From Scolanthus callimorphus (Eukaryota; Cnidaria; Anthozoa; Actiniaria; Edwardsiidae), in assembly GCA_033964015.1 (NCBI GenBank), contig CM066914.1, positions 17,439,637-17,503,636 of the forward strand: a stretch of DNA of 64,000 nt, written 5' to 3'. The notes below the pieces were generated by a model, which was not told the DNA's origin, made no database searches, and saw nothing but the letters and a program-made list of their open reading frames with translations. The position numbers and the translations under genes were made by a program. This document shows positions 35,601-47,700 of this stretch, one piece after another (within the stretch, counting starts at the first letter, position 1; each line of letters starts with the position of its first letter).

Positions 35601-38600
35601 ATACATCACAAGTATAACCATTTGGACAACAATGCACTCCATCTGAACAACACGCAGCATTGGTAAAGGACAACAGCCATACTGTCCAGAAGCCAGTTTG
35701 CAGCAAGTGCTTCCATCAGGACATTCGGATTGCCCATCTGGACACACAACACTTCTTACGTCTTTCTTTGATGCCTTGGCAGAGTTACTTTTAATCCACG
35801 GAACAACTTTTCCTTTAGTGCAAAAGCCACCTGAGCATGTATAGCCATTTGGACAACAATGAACTCCATCTGAACAACACACGGCATTTGGTAAAGGACA
35901 ACAACCATATCCTCCAGAGGACAGTTTGCAGCAAGTGTTACCGCTAGGGCATTGAGATTTGCCATCTGGGCATACGACATCTCCAACTGACTTGGTTGGT
36001 TTCTTTGTTGACCATGGTATAGATGTTAATCCTTTGTTACAGGTTCCCGCTGATACATCACAAGTATAACCATTTGGACAGCAGTGGACATGGTCCGAAC
36101 AACACACAGCATTTGGTAAAGGACAACAGCCATACTGTCCAGAAGCCAGTTTGCAGCAAGTGTTTCCATCAGGACATTCGGATTGCCCATCTGGACACAC
36201 AACACTTCTTACGTCTTTCTTTGATGCCTTGGCAGAGTTACTTTTAATCCACGGAACAACTTTTCCTTTAGTGCAAAAGCCACCTGAGCATGTATAGCCA
36301 TTTGGACAACAATGAACTCCATCTGAACAACACACGGCATTTGGTAAAGGACAACAACCATATCCTCCAGAGGACAGTTTGCAGCAAGTGTTACCGCTAG
36401 GGCATTGAGATTTGCCATCTGGGCATACGACATCTCCAACTGACTTGGTTGGTTTCTTTGTTGACCATGGTATAGATGCTAATCCTTTGCTACAGGTTCC
36501 CGCTGATACATCACAAGTATAACCATTTGGACAGCAGTGGACATGGTCTGAACAACATACTGCATTTGGTAAAGGACAACAGCCATACTGTCCGGAAGCC
36601 AGTTTGCAGCAAGTGTTTCCATCAGGACATTCGGATTGCCCATCTGGACACACAACACTTCTTACGTCTTTCGTTGATGCCTTGGCAGAGTTACTTTTAA
36701 TCCACGGAACAACTTTTCCTTTAGTGCAAAAGCCACCTGAGCATGTATAGCCATTTGGACAACAATGAACTCCATCTGAACAACACACGGCATTTGGTAA
36801 AGGACAACAACCATATCCTCCAGAGGACAGTTTGCAGCAAGTGTTACCGCTAGGGCATTGAGATTTGCCATCTGGGCATACGACATCTCCAACTGACTTG
36901 GTTGGTTTCTTTGTTGACCATGGTATAGATGCTAATCCTTTGCTACAGGTTCCCGCTGATACATCACAAGTATAACCATTTGGACAGCAGTGGACATGGT
37001 CTGAACAACATACTGCATTTGGTAAAGGACAACAGCCATACTGTCCGGAAGCCAGTTTGCAGCAAGTGTTTCCATCAGGACATTCGGATTGCCCATCTGG
37101 ACACACAACACTTCTTACGTCTTTCTTTGATGCCTTGGCAGAGTTACTTTTAATCCACGGAACAACTTTTCCTTTAGTGCAAAGCCACCTGAGCATGTAT
37201 AGCCATTTGGACAACAATGAACTCCATCTGAACAACACACGGCATTTGGTAAAGGACAACAACCATATCCTCCAGAGGACAGTTTGCAGCAAGTGTTACC
37301 GCTAGGGCATTGAGATTTGCCATCTGGGCATACAACATCTCCAACTGACTTGGTTGGTTTCTTTGTTGACCATGGTATAGATGCTAATCCTTTGCTACAG
37401 GTTCCCGCTGATACATCACAAGTATAACCATTTGGACAGCAGTGGACATGGTCTGAACAACATACTGCATTTGGTAAAGGACAACAGCCATACTGTCCGG
37501 AAGCCAGTTTGCAGCAAGTGTTTCCATCAGGACATTCGGATTGCCCATCTGGACACACAACACTTCTTACGTCTTTCTTTGATGCCTTGGCAGAGTTACT
37601 TTTAATCCACGGAACAACTTTTCCTTTAGTGCAAAAGCCACCTGAGCATGTATAGCCATTTGGGCAACAATGAACTCCATCTGAACAACACACGGCATTT
37701 GGTAAAGGACAACAACCATATCCTCCAGAGGACAGTTTGCAGCAAGTGTTACTGCTAGGGCATTGAGATTTGCCATCTGGGCATACGACATCTCCAACTG
37801 ACTTGGTTGGTTTCTTTGTTGACCATGGTATAGATGTTAATCCTTTGCTACAGGTTCCCGCTGATACATCACAAGTATAACCATTTGGACAGCAGTGGAC
37901 ATGGTCCGAACAACACGCAGCATTTGGTAAAGGACAACAGCCATACTGTCCGGAAGCCAGTTTGCAGCAAGTGTTTCCATCAGGACATTCGGATTGCCCA
38001 TCTGGACACACAACACTTCTTACGTCTTTCGTTGATGCCTTGGCAGAGTTACTTTTAATCCACGGAACAACTTTTCCTTTAGTGCAAAAGCCACCTGAGC
38101 ATGTATAGCCATTTGGACAACAATGAACTCCATCTGAACAACACACGGCATTTGGTAAAGGACAACAACCATATCCTCCAGAGGACAGTTTGCAGCAAGT
38201 GTTACCGCTAGGGCATTGAGATTTGCCATCTGGGCATACGACATCTCCAACTGACTTGGTTGGTTTCTTTGTTGACCATGGTATAGATGCTAATCCTTTG
38301 CTACAGGTTCCCGCTGATACATCACAAGTATAACCATTTGGACAGCAGTGGACATGGTCTGAACAACATACTGCATTTGGTAAAGGACAACAGCCATACT
38401 GTCCGGAAGCCAGTTTGCAGCAAGTGTTTCCATCAGGACATTCGGATTGCCCATCTGGACACACAACACTTCTTACGTCTTTCTTTGATGCCTTGGCAGA
38501 GTTACTTTAATCCACGGAACAACTTTTCCTTTAGTGCAAAAGCCACCTGAGCATGTATAGCCATTTGGGCAACAATGAACTCCATCTGAACAACACACGG

Positions 38601-41600
38601 CATTTGGTAAAGGACAACAACCATATCCTCCAGAGGACAGTTTGCAGCAAGTGTTACTGCTAGGGCATTGAGATTTGCCATCTGGGCATACGACATCTCC
38701 AACTGACTTGGTTGGTTTCTTTGTTGACCATGGTATAGATGTTAATCCTTTGCTACAGGTTCCCGCTGATACATCACAAGTATAACCATTTGGACAGCAG
38801 TGGACATGGTCCGAACAACACGCAGCATTTGGTAAAGGACAACAGCCATACTGTCCAGAAGCCAGTTTGCAGCAAGTGTTTCCATCAGGACATTCGGATT
38901 GCCCATCTGGACACACAACACTTCTTACGTCTTTCTTTGATGCCTTGGCAGAGTTACTTTTAATCCACGGGACAACTTTTCCTTTAGTGCAAAAGCCACC
39001 TGAGCATGTATAGCCATTTGGACAACAATGAACTCCATCTGAACAACACACGGCATTTGGTAAAGGACAACAACCATATCCTCCAGAGTACAGTTTGCAG
39101 CAAGTGTTACCGCTAGGGCATTGAGACTTGCCATCTGGGCATACGACATCTCCAACTGACTTGGTTGGTTTCTTTGTTGACCATGGTATAGATGCTAATC
39201 CTTTGCTACAGGTTCCCGCTGATACATCACAAGTATAACCATTTGGACAGCAGTGGACATGGTCCGAACAACACACAGCATTTGGTAAAGGACAACAGCC
39301 ATACTGTCCGGAAGCCAGTTTGCAGCAAGTGTTACCATTAGGGCATGAAGAGTCGCCACCTGGGCAAACTACATCCTTAGCTGTACTCAGGATAAGCTTA
39401 AATTGTGTAGATTTAGCAAAGTTAGGCTTGCATACATGTTCCACTAGGTCACACAAGTAGCCATGAGGACAGCAGTGGATCATGTCTATGCAGCACACTG
39501 CATTTGGTGATGGGCAACACCCATATTTGTCTTCAGGAAGAATGCAGCACGTTTCTCCATCCGGGCATACTGATTGATCTGGACAAAGCACGCCATTTAG
39601 GTTCAAAACTTGTTGATCTTCCAGGGGATACGACGGTAAATAAGATTCTTGAGTTTGGCATTTGTTCCCTTTGTCAACACATTTAGACCCACGAGGACAG
39701 CAATGCTTCTGATCTGCACAGCAAACACCTTGTTTGTGAGGGCAGCATTTGAAGCCTGTTGAAGTCTGACAGCAGGTGTACTTGTCTGGACAGGCATACG
39801 CGTTTGAGCATTTAACAATGGAAGAGTTGGAGGGTACCAGCTTGGAATAAAATGTAAGCTAAAATTCAAATCAAAAGAGTGATATAGAATGTTGATAATA
39901 ATTGGGATACAGTAAGCTAAAATTCAAATCAAAAGAGTGATATAGAATGTTGATAATAATTGGGATACAGCATACGCGTTTGAGCATTTAACAATGGAAG
40001 AGTTGGAGGGTACCAGCTTGGAATAAAATGTAAGCTAAAATTCAAATCAAAAGAGTGATATAGAATGTTGATAATAATTGGGATACATCGGAATGCAGTA
40101 GCATTACTCCAGAGAGGTAGTGATTAAATTTAAAGCTTCACTTGGATGCAAACAATTAGAGGTTCTCTGGAAACATACCTAAAGCAAACCTTAACCTACA
40201 AAACTCATCTTTCAATGTTAGGTAGTACTTTGCAGTGGAGAAAGAGCAACTGAGAAAAAAGCTGTAAGGTGATACTTGTACCTTGAGAGAAGCAAGTGAA
40301 GTTTGTGGACTGGGTCTCAAACAGGTTGTTAGATAATCATTTTGTGTTAGACCACACCTATCTCAAAAAGCTGAGCATATGAAAGGTCAGGATAAATCAT
40401 GTACATTTTGGTATGTGTGTGTGTGTGTGTGTGTGTGTGGGGGGGGGGGGGTCAGAAACGGGTACCCAAATCGGAAATTCAGGGGGTCGGGAGGTCATTT
40501 CTGAACACCCTTCCATCGGGGGAGGGATATCATCTGGAACCACACAATGATAATGAAAAACAAAAAATGTCCCTTTAGGTGCAATATCGGAATGAGAACT
40601 TGAACTTGTGTGTTATACATGGTAAATATGGGTAAAAAAGGTATTTTATGTCTACTGTAGTTTTTTTCTGCTTAGGGATAAATAACAACTGTGCTAAAAG
40701 TATAGATAGTTTTGAGCGGGAAAAACTTTATTTTAAAGCTAATAGATTCTATTTTTTGTTGAAATATGTTATTATTATTAATTCCTGTAATAATGTCCTT
40801 CAAATCTAAACCTGCCTCTTTGCATTAATGCACACGTGGCTTAACTTTACCGAATTTCATTCATGGATAGATAATCTAAGAAATGGTGCGAGGGTTCTTT
40901 GACATATATCATATTTTACTGAAATGGAACCTCTCAATGATAATTTCGCATTTTTTGAAACTGCTGATTCAAAATCCCTTAAACCTTTTTGAGACACTGC
41001 CACTAACTCTCAAATACAATGAAGTGCACACACGCAAGTTAGAATGTGAAGGGGAGCTTTTTTAGTGAGTTTGTCGGTTTCCCCACATGCTCAACATTTT
41101 TAGCAAAATTATATTTTTTTGGTCATTAAATTGTGCATGCTCTGAGCTTTACAATGATACCTAAACGAGCTCCCGAGCAGGAGGAACACTAAATACATTA
41201 GACTATCAAGATTATTTCTTTACTTCAAGCACTGGGGGATACCATTAATTAGACCCTAACCATGACTAAATTTTCAAGTTAGTCACCCAAATGCAACTTT
41301 CCTATCCATTCTGTAGGTTTAAAAAAATTCCCTTCTCAAAATTAGCTCTCAAAAAAAAAAATTTGGCAGAAAAATATGACAACCAGATGTCTATAGTGGC
41401 AACCAAACTTCACTAATTGAATTGAATTGAACTATTTTATGATTTGAATTTTCTATTATGGTGCCAATAGCACCTCTTAAAAAAGAAACCAGCAGGTCCT
41501 GAGTTGTGTCAATAAATATAATGATACTTTCCTTACAAATTAAATGTCACTTTGCATGGAAGTTATCAAATTTTACCTTAACGACTTGAAAATGCCACAG

Positions 41601-41954
41601 CGAACTATAGTGTACAGTTCTCTGTGGTATTTATTTAAATGTAACAAAACCCAAAACCTGTATTAACCACAATACCTTGACATTTTGAGATTGAACATTA
41701 GTCAACAATTCCATCCCAGAACCTCCAGGTACACAAGTGCCTTTAGAGACATCACACTGGTAGCCAGATGGACAGCAATGTGTGTGGTCTTGACAGCAGA
41801 CTGCATCAGAGAATGGACAGCAGCCATACTGGCCATCTGACATCAAACAGCATGTGTTGTCATCTGGGCAAGCAGACTCACCATCAGGACAGATAACATT
41901 GGACAAACAGGGAACAGCATAGAGCACCAACACAGCTCCAGTGAGGAACCACAT
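31830..41954 (-). CDS. Giant secreted granulin (progranulin-like) protein, about 24 granulin domains
   Basis: A multi-granulin precursor, presumably secreted and cleaved into cysteine-rich granulin peptides; in animals progranulin acts as a growth and lysosomal factor. Three coding exons: 41676-41954 (signal peptide [18 protein letters not shown] and one domain), 35224-39840 (about 20 domains) and 31830-32608 (three, the last divergent). Junctions are in phase: AAG then GTATTG into CTGGTACCC; ACAG then GTAAGC into ATAAAG, giving Asp. Domains show the family's paired cysteines (for example [12 protein letters not shown], then [12 protein letters not shown]). A non-coding first exon probably lies near 44439. 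The frame breaks at 38506-38508, 37181-37183, 35660-35661 and 35329-35331, each at a homopolymer one base shorter than in sister units or as the frame requires; four added bases bring the exon into phase with the last exon. Human progranulin has 7.5 domains, so the length is unusual. Confidence 0.88.
33060..33247. mobile_element. Foldback element in granulin intron, TIR AAGCAATAAAAATACTTTC
   Basis: AAGCAATAAAAATACTTTC, GCGTGCTCTCTGG and ACAAACACTCGGGG at the left are mirrored down to GAAAGTACTTTTATTGCTT at the right. The two arms meet near CGCCTTCGGCTCG, an almost complete hairpin. Confidence 0.8.
33724..35054. mobile_element. Large nested foldback with poly-G/poly-C arms in granulin intron
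   Basis: Outer ends GGGCAATTCAGAAAATATAT and ATATATTTTCTGGAATTGCC pair. A second inverted pair (GAGAAACGCGAGTTTGCTTT at about 33990 and its complement ending at about 34986, including CAAGATGGC) lies inside, next to long G and C runs. Near 34335-34600 a segment containing AAATCTCAACTCGA is tandemly duplicated. No coding potential. Confidence 0.75.
35224..39840 (-). CDS. Granulin gene, giant tandem-repeat exon
   Basis: Begins [11 protein letters not shown]. Order: one divergent domain ([14 protein letters not shown]), one with [11 protein letters not shown], then alternating A-type domains (linker KGL(A/T)SIPWSTKKP) and B-type domains (linker [15 protein letters not shown]), nine A and eight B, then a final domain ([14 protein letters not shown]). 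The A+B pair is 453 bp and recurs from about 39.2 to 35.7 kb with very few differences. The short plus-strand frames repeated every 453 bp are antisense shadows. Confidence 0.9.
39790..40085. repeat. Duplicated granulin exon start plus triplicated intron segment
   Basis: A segment beginning TAAGCTAAAATTCAAATCAA and ending TTGGGATACA occurs three times (about 39854, 39912 and 40031). The exon's first about 50 bp, with acceptor, at 39795-39845 are repeated at about 39971-40023. Confidence 0.85.
41676..41954 (-). CDS. Granulin gene, signal-peptide exon
   Basis: Starts [18 protein letters not shown], a hydrophobic secretory signal, then one full granulin domain ([16 protein letters not shown] to CPSGYQC) and a short linker. 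The ATG lies three bases after an acceptor (ATTCCAG then AGA ATG), so an upstream 5' UTR exon is expected. Donor AAG then GTATTG at 41675. Confidence 0.9.
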
Positions 41955-41987
41955 TCTCTGGAATAATTAAACACATATTTTTCAGCG

Positions 41988-42530
41988 GTCATCATAGGCT
42001 TCCCAGAATCATTGAGCAAACTTTAGAGTTGATAGTTCGCAGTTTTATAGTGTCGCTGTGTGAAGTTTGACTGAGTTCGACATGAGTGCTAAAATATGAG
42101 TACCTACGAAAAATAAAAAAGTTTGAAAATACCCTTATCTAGTCCTTTAATAAATCACTACTAGCATTTATTCGGTCAGAAATACACTTTTAAGCGAGTT
42201 TTAGCCAATTTTATTGTCACCTCTCACACTACTATATGTTCTGGAAGGCCGCAAACTGCAAAATTCCGAACGCTCAGCGATCCACAAATTTCCCTCGATT
42301 TTTTCCCAAAAATCATCGTCGTGTATTTCTGACCGAATAAATGCTAGTAGTGATTTATTAAAGTACTAAAGGACTAGATAAGGGTATTTTTCAAACTTTT
42401 TTATTTTTCGTAGGTACTCATATTTTAGCGCTCATCGAACTCAGTCAAACTTCACACAGCGACACTATAAAACTGCGAACTATCAACTCTAAAGCTCGCT
42501 CAATGATCCTGGGAAGCCTATGCTGTCATT
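41988..42530. mobile_element. Near-perfect 540-bp foldback in granulin 5' intron
   Basis: Arms of about 200 bp pair almost completely, from ATAGGCTTCCCAG at the left to CTGGGAAGCCTAT at the right; the inner pair includes GAATAAATGCTAGTAGTGAT. The central loop of about 150 bp is unpaired. Flanks GCGGTCAT and GCTGTCAT hint at an imperfect 8-bp target duplication. Confidence 0.85.
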
Positions 42531-43037
42531 TTTTTAAACCCGAGTAAGCAAAGAAGAGAAGAAACTTATTGTAGGGCCTTGATGTCACTTGCTAGCTGTG
42601 GCACTAAGATGACTTTGCAGACGTGATTACAGGTTTGTTTACATTTTTAAGTTCTAACGGTTTTAAGTTTTACATTGCATATGACCGACACAAAGAATGG
42701 GCTGTGAGGAAGACTACTTTTGGCCTAGATGAATATAATTATTTTTCAACATATAATTTTGCACGGTTCAACATATAATCTAACTTGCAAATCTTTAAAA
42801 AATAAAGGCTGATTTCGGAGGGCCCAAGGGGTAGGGGGGTTTGACTGGAATCTCGTCCTGAGATTCAGCTTTATTCCCTGCACAGACTTCGAAGACTGGA
42901 GCTCATTTCAATTCCGTCAACACTTAATTGCAATGTAATTACCGCTGACCATCTGCAATGCACATATATCTTAACAAGGTAGCATCCACATAATAAAGTG
43001 AAGTGAAGGGAGTGGGGACTTTAATGACTTCTGTTCA

Positions 43038-43385
43038 GGGCCCAGGGGGGAGTACTTGGCTTGATATAGGGTGGGTATGTGCTGCAAATTTCAAATGCGG
43101 ACCCCGTTCTAAAGAGAAATTAATGATATCTGTAAATCAAAATTGTTGTTGTTTACATGTTACGGTTTAATCTGTAATAGAACGTTAAAGCTTGTTGAAT
43201 ACTTTACATTTAATAAAACAATACGTGACCACCGGGTGGCTTCCTTGAAGATTTTACTGGGTGGTTTTCATTATCATACCCCGTTCTACAGGACGGTTCC
43301 TGAAACGATACCCCCGTTCTATCGACTGGAGGAAGAAATCGGGACCCCGTTTGGCGGCACATACCCATATAGCATAGACATGGTT
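43038..43385. repeat. Degenerate inverted-repeat element
   Basis: TTGATATAGGGTGGGTATGT near 43060 pairs with ACATACCCATATAGCA near 43360, and GGACCCCGTTCT words occur in both halves. Resembles the poly-G MITEs of this window. Confidence 0.45.
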
Positions 43386-43499
43386 TATTGGTACCGTGTA
43401 TATCAAATACATAAGCATTAGGTTCCAATAAATGTGTTGTTAAAAACAAAAAATATCGATAAAGTTTAGTCCGGCGGGGCGAGGCAATGCCATTACTGT

Positions 43500-44060
43500 T
43501 CAGCCTTTATTACGTTTTTTTCTTTCTGACATACTTTCCCATATAAATTTCGCGATTTGCTTTTGGGTACTTCCGTTTTGATTTAGTTTTATAATTTTTT
43601 GGAGTACAGTCGCTGCGGGTAAACCATTGAGGGCGACCTTTGCTTCCTTTTTGAGGTATTCAAACAATTTTATTCTGTATGGCTTGAAAGCTATGCATTT
43701 TACTAAAAAATGTATTCTACGGCTCCTGTGTTGCAAATTGACAGACTCTGTCTTTTGGAGCTTGATAGGGTTTTGCATATCGCCCCGTTTCGATTGCTAA
43801 GGAGTGGTTGCTTAGTCGCAATTTTGTTAGGGCGATTCTATGTTCAACATTCGTGACGTTCGTGAGATAACTTTCATAGTTGTGTGAGAGCTTGAATTTC
43901 CGAAATGTTCTCAACTTGTTGCCTTGTCATGCGTCTTTTCTTTCGTCATTTTGTAAAGAGCTTATCCATGTTTGTTGTTCGATATCACATAGTCTTTGTC
44001 TAACGCTCTCAATCGTGATTTGTCCTGTCAACCAAACGTCACTCATGCCGGCGAGATCTC
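43500..44060 (-). pseudogene. 3' fragment of a non-LTR retrotransposon polyprotein
   Basis: Broken minus-strand frames together read like the tail after a reverse transcriptase: LRTFRKFKLSHNYESYL, then ALTKLRLSNHSLAIETGRY, then DRVCQF, then HFLVKCIAFKPYR. The KLR.SNH.L.IETGRY block and following zinc-knuckle-like Cys are typical of that region in LINE-type elements. Frame shifts between the blocks (near 43730 and 43920) and loss of the RT show it is dead. It lies in the granulin 5' intron. Confidence 0.65.
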
Positions 44061-44438
44061 TTGTAAGGGAGTATCCCCCCCTCCCCCCCGGTTCAGGGGT
44101 CCTTTTCTGGGACAATAGGTGTGGGGGTTTCAATTGACTAGTGCATTACTGCACTAGCTAATCAACGCCCAATATCTTAAACAATCTGAAGGCATGCCAG
44201 GAAATTAATGTCTAGTGTCTTAAATGTTGTGCCATTCCGAGCTCCTAAGAAACAGGTCGTTGAAAATGAAAGCAGAAATGACCGCAATAGACAACAAAAG
44301 CTATTCCTCGCGTCGCTTCCGCTTTCATAATTCCTTTGAGTTGACGTTTGAGTTTGATCAAGCTTTTCTAGATTCACACACATATATATGCAATAAACAT
44401 ATATACAATAAAGTAGTGTAAAATGCAATGTAACTTAC

Positions 44439-44748
44439 CAGTGCTGAAGGAGCTAAGCTAGTTCCTGTACATTCGAAAGTTTCGCCCAGCTGGATGGAGT
44501 TTCTTCCGAAAACTCGTGATCTTGTTCTTGCTCGTGATTTTTGTGTGACTGCCGCCTGTCCTCCTCTCCGTGGGGAAAATTTGTCACGGAACGACACGGA
44601 ACCGGAACAAGGGAGATCCGAGGGAGATCCGAGGGAGACTGGTAAGAACTGGTTTCAGATCTCCACGGAATCGTCACACCAAAGGTATCCCCAAAAAGGT
44701 GGCCAAAAGCCAAAACTAGTTCGAATCAGAACTATTTTGTTGGAACAA
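44439..44748. promoter_or_regulatory. Probable bidirectional promoter / 5' UTR region (granulin minus, mpaB plus)
   Basis: A minus-strand donor (ACTG then GTAAGT, at 44433-44438) fits a granulin 5' UTR exon starting upstream of 44439, and the mpaB-domain ATG is at 44749 on the plus strand. The roughly 310 bp between must serve both genes unless start sites lie elsewhere. No TATA box is evident. Confidence 0.4.
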
Positions 44749-47700
44749 ATGGAATTATCTTCGGACACCCTTGATAAGTTTCGACTTCAGTGCGATCCTC
44801 TAGCGGACGATGCGATCGATGCACTTGCTGATAAACTCGGTAAAGATGCACTGAAAACACATAACCCTCTGCGTTCTGTGGAAAAACTAGCTGAGCAAGG
44901 TTGTATCGAATGCTCGAGATATCTACAGTTCTACGAACAAAGCCCTTACTGGTTTAATGATTCGGAGGATGGGACGTCAAGGTTTGACGCTGGACGAAAG
45001 TTTTTCGTACGAAATGTCGTGTTTTCTGGGCTCGTGCTCATGTATGGAAGTCTTGTTATGTCATTCACCTCAACAAATGGAAACAAAGTGAGTCACAGTT
45101 CACGTGTAGCGATCGAGGGCCGGTTTACGGGAAACAAAATTCCCAGGGGCGGATTTGGGGAGGGGACTACTGCATTCAATGGTTAGATACCACATAAGGC
45201 ATGGTGTTAAATGGGATGTTGCTAAGGTCAGTACTTATTAAGTTCTCTCATCCTTTTTCTCTGTATTTATCCTCTTTCTTGTTGTTGGATATTTTCTTCC
45301 ATCAATCTTGTGTGATTTCCTTCCTGATTCTTTGATGATTTTCTCGTTTTCTTTTTCTTTTCTCCTTTTCTGTTGTTTATATGTATGTGAAGATGCTGTG
45401 AATGTTACTGTAATTTTCTCAGCTTCATTTATATCCAGCCCTTAAGCTTTTTTTAAAGCCTTTTTTTAGTATTTTAGGGGCAAATGGTCCCTAATTAGAC
45501 TTTTGATTTGAGAAATGTTTTTAATGGAAATGTTCTTCAAGGGTAGTGGCAACTACTACTACTACGCGTCGCCTTTCTAAATTTGCAAGTTTACCTGGTT
45601 TTGCCCAATGCTGAAAAAATAGTTTCAAATGTGCAATTCCAGAAAAAATCCATACCCCCACCACGGAGGGAATCTGTTAAAGACCCCCCATTTCCAAAGA
45701 AAATACAGTATTTGTATGGAAAATAACAGGTAAATTGACCTCCCACCCCTCTGGAATTTCCAATTCCCTCCGTGTGGTGGGGGTATGGAATTTTTCTGGA
45801 ATTGCACAATGTGCATTATGCATTCGTTAAGATTCATAGCAAATTTTAACAGATTTTGCAGGATTTTACTGTTTTTTTGTGTGGATTTATGTAACCAAAT
45901 TTTGTGGGACTGTCACCATGCAAAATACCAGAAGCCCTGCGTGGATGAGGTTTGAGATATGACCCACCAACCCATTTTGGAATTTCCAGTGAAAAATAGA
46001 CCTCTTTATCTATGTATGCAATGTTTACATTAAGAAAAATCCTTTGTCTTTCTGAATTTTTTTTTGGCATTTTCACGTGGATATGGAACCATTTAAAAAT
46101 ATGAAAACATTACATGATTTGAAATGGGTGATTTGCATAATATGGAGGTAAAGAGGTCGACACAGTGATTGTATGTAAAAATATGATGAAAATTGAATTT
46201 ACAGTTTAATAGTTTATCTCTTCAGTGAGGAGGGTATTGATTTTCTAGAATCACACAATATATAAAAAAATTGTGAACTTAAACTAAAATGGTTTCTTCC
46301 AAATTCATAATAGTATGGAGAGCCTATTAACCAGGAAGACATGGCTGGCACATTACTGGCATTCTCTATGTTTGTCATTGAAGGACTTGTAAAACTGGGA
46401 ATAAGTGGCAGCCGAGATGAAATTGAGAGCTATTTGCAACTTTGGAGATATGTAGGTTACTATTTAGGTAAGTTCATGGCATGGCCCACACAGCATCGAA
46501 TGGGGTTAGTTAGGTGGTCTGTAAATTCTTTGTGATGCTGCCCCCTCAATAAGCAACAAGCAGCCAAAAGAGGGGGTTCCAGAACACCAGGACACCCCCC
46601 CCCCTAGGGATGCCCCTGTGTAAGAAAGGAAAAGGAACTAAATTTGCATTAAATCAGGGTTCCCACGGGTCCTTGAAAACCTGGAAAGTCATTGATTTTT
46701 GAAATGGAAAGTCATGGAATTTTACAAAAACCTATCAAAGTCATTAAAAGTCATGGAAATATTGTCCTGAAGAAAGAATTTGCAAGATGTTGAGTGTGTT
46801 TATTGTAAAATAAAAATAAAGGAACCTGAATAAAATTATCAATGTGCTATCTTTGAAACAAAGGTTACTCAGGTAATGCGCGAAAATCCACATTTTTTAT
46901 TACGAAAGGTCATAAAATTTTTAAAACGTTCTTGAAAAAGTCCTTGAAAGTCCCGTAATTTTGAAAGGAACCCTTCTTTAGTAAGATTTCAATAGCTCTC
47001 ACTATCACTATCACCAAGTTTAAAAAGTGTTCAGCCCAACAAGAAATCAAAAAGGTCAATTTGTTATCCAATTCCATCTTCTCGATAACATACAAAAATA
47101 CTCCAACTTTGTACTTAGCAGGCAGTTGACAGGTAATTTTACAAACCTAGATGATTATCTAATTAATTACCTCTTCTGAATCAGGGGCAGATCTAGGGGA
47201 GGGGTTGTGGGGGTTGCAACCCCCCTATGAGAGTGATAGATTAGTAGTTATTTGAACTAAGTACGGATCATAACCAGTCCAACTTAGTCCTGTATCCCCC
47301 CTCCCCCCCCCCCCCCCCCCCTCCCCCCTCCTCTGAAAATAATTCTGGATCCGCCACTGTAAGTATACTAAATTGTGATGCTGCCCATATGCTTGATATA
47401 CCATAGGAACACATAAGGACTTGATGTGCTGTGATGCTGAGCATGCATTGGATATATTGAAAGTCATACAAGCTCGTCAGCTCATTCCTGATGACGACTC
47501 GCATGCACTTATACAAACACTGCTACATGCATTTGAGGGCCAACCTCCATTCTTCTTGAGTTATTCCCTAAGTAGTCAGATCTCAAGACATCTTGTTGGA
47601 GAGGAGTTCGACCTAGTTGATCAGCTTGGTCTTCAAAAGACTACTTGGTCAACAAAGTTGCTTCTAAAATTTCTTTACTCTACAAACAAGGCTGTAACAG

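Noticed and set aside
36023..38963. Repeated 74-87 aa open frames on the plus strand every 453 bp
   Set aside because: They are antisense shadows of the granulin tandem units, identical because the units are identical.
45088..45109. A 22-bp intron in the mpaB gene (GTGAGT to TAG)
   Set aside because: Far too short to splice; a one-base frame break explains the same data.
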